Below are positions 5,175 to 5,295 of a stretch of 5,295 nt of DNA, in pieces. Made by a program: the position numbers and the translations under genes. Within the stretch, counting starts at the first letter, position 1. Each line of letters begins with the position of its first letter. The notes under the pieces are model-generated. The model saw only the letters and a program-made list of their open reading frames with translations, ran no database searches and had not been told where the DNA came from. Origin of the DNA: Gemmatimonadota bacterium (GTDB lineage Bacteria > Gemmatimonadota > Gemmatimonadetes > Longimicrobiales > Longimicrobiaceae); the NCBI GenBank assembly GCA_019348475.1, contig JAHWJJ010000346.1, positions 1-5,295 of the forward strand, read 5' to 3'.

Positions 5175-5189
5175 GGAACGGACATTGCA
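5174..5189 (+). promoter_or_regulatory. Sigma-54-type -24/-12 promoter of the right-edge gene
   Basis: TGGAACG-GACA-TTGCA differs from TGGCACG-N4-TTGCW at a single position and keeps GG-N10-GC exactly. It is the best match in the window. The predicted transcript starts near 5200, about 65 bases before the ATG at 5265. The element and its flanks are shared with the promoter at 1649-1664. Confidence 0.7.
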
Positions 5190-5264
5190 CCCCCTTGCCG
5201 CCCCAGATTCGGACCCCTCCCGCACGCCGTGCGGGCGACACAACCCGAACTCGAGGAGGACCAG

Positions 5265-5295
5265 ATGGCACTGTTCGACCGCAACGACAACGACC
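5265..5295 (+). CDS. Partial CDS, start of a probable DUF2382-type paralogue
   Basis: Only ten residues are visible before the window ends (MALFDRNDND). An excellent GAGGAGGA lies four bases before the ATG, so the start is convincing. The Asp/Asn/Arg-rich opening resembles the hydrophilic N terminus of the DUF2382 gene at 1717 (GGNDRDDRN), and the upstream promoter block is shared with that gene. On these two grounds I infer a third member of the same set; the domain itself lies outside the window and is not seen. Confidence 0.7.
   Translation, partial: MALFDRNDND

Larger units (their letters stand above)
5026..5264. other. Divergent control region between aspartase and right-edge gene
   Basis: These 239 bases hold a candidate housekeeping promoter toward the aspartase (5107-5135), a 14-bp palindrome (5161-5174), a sigma-54-type promoter toward the right-edge gene (5174-5189) and that gene's ribosome-binding site (GAGGAGGA, 5253-5260). 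No gene of its own is convincing here; the upstream extension of the aspartase frame is Arg/Pro-rich and not protein-like. Confidence 0.6.

Noticed and set aside
5026..5271. Upstream extension of the aspartase to 5271
   Set aside because: The added 82 residues are Arg/Pro-rich without family support, and they would overlap the start of the divergent gene at 5265.

Overview
The window is very GC-rich DNA (GC bias at third codon positions is strong in every gene I accept). It is most likely from a Gemmatimonadota genome, probably a Longimicrobium relative. That assignment is an inference from the composition, a pinensin-type lanthipeptide precursor, a small 111-residue protein of a type I associate with that group, and several DUF2382 stress-type proteins. 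No rRNA, tRNA, transposase, CRISPR array or phage gene is visible.

Layout. Positions 1-470 hold two minus-strand genes: the start of a truncated gene (1-71) and a small hypothetical protein (135-470). Positions 471-723 are a divergent control region with no gene. Next come two plus-strand paralogues: a PRC-barrel + DUF2382 protein (724-1539) and a DUF2382-only protein (1717-2253), the second followed by a strong hairpin terminator. A solitary 57-residue pinensin-like lanthipeptide precursor (2534-2707) follows, closed by a second terminator of nearly the same sequence. The right half is occupied by a minus-strand gene (3124-5025) encoding an aspartate ammonia-lyase with a cyclic-nucleotide-binding-type domain fused to its N terminus. 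Downstream of it (2846-3121) is a coding-like stretch that lacks a start codon. At the right edge a divergent plus-strand gene begins (5265); its first residues and promoter suggest a third member of the DUF2382-type set.

How it fits together. The most interesting signal is regulatory. The DUF2382-type genes at 1717 and 5265, and less strictly the one at 724, are preceded by sequences matching the sigma-54 -24/-12 promoter (GG-N10-GC with TTGCA at -12). The first two also share identically spaced flanking blocks. This suggests a common, activator-dependent regulon for these putative stress proteins. The aspartase shares the 239-bp divergent region with the third gene, and a perfect 14-bp palindrome lies between their promoters. 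The lanthipeptide precursor has no LanB, LanC, protease or transporter beside it, so any maturation must come from elsewhere in the genome.
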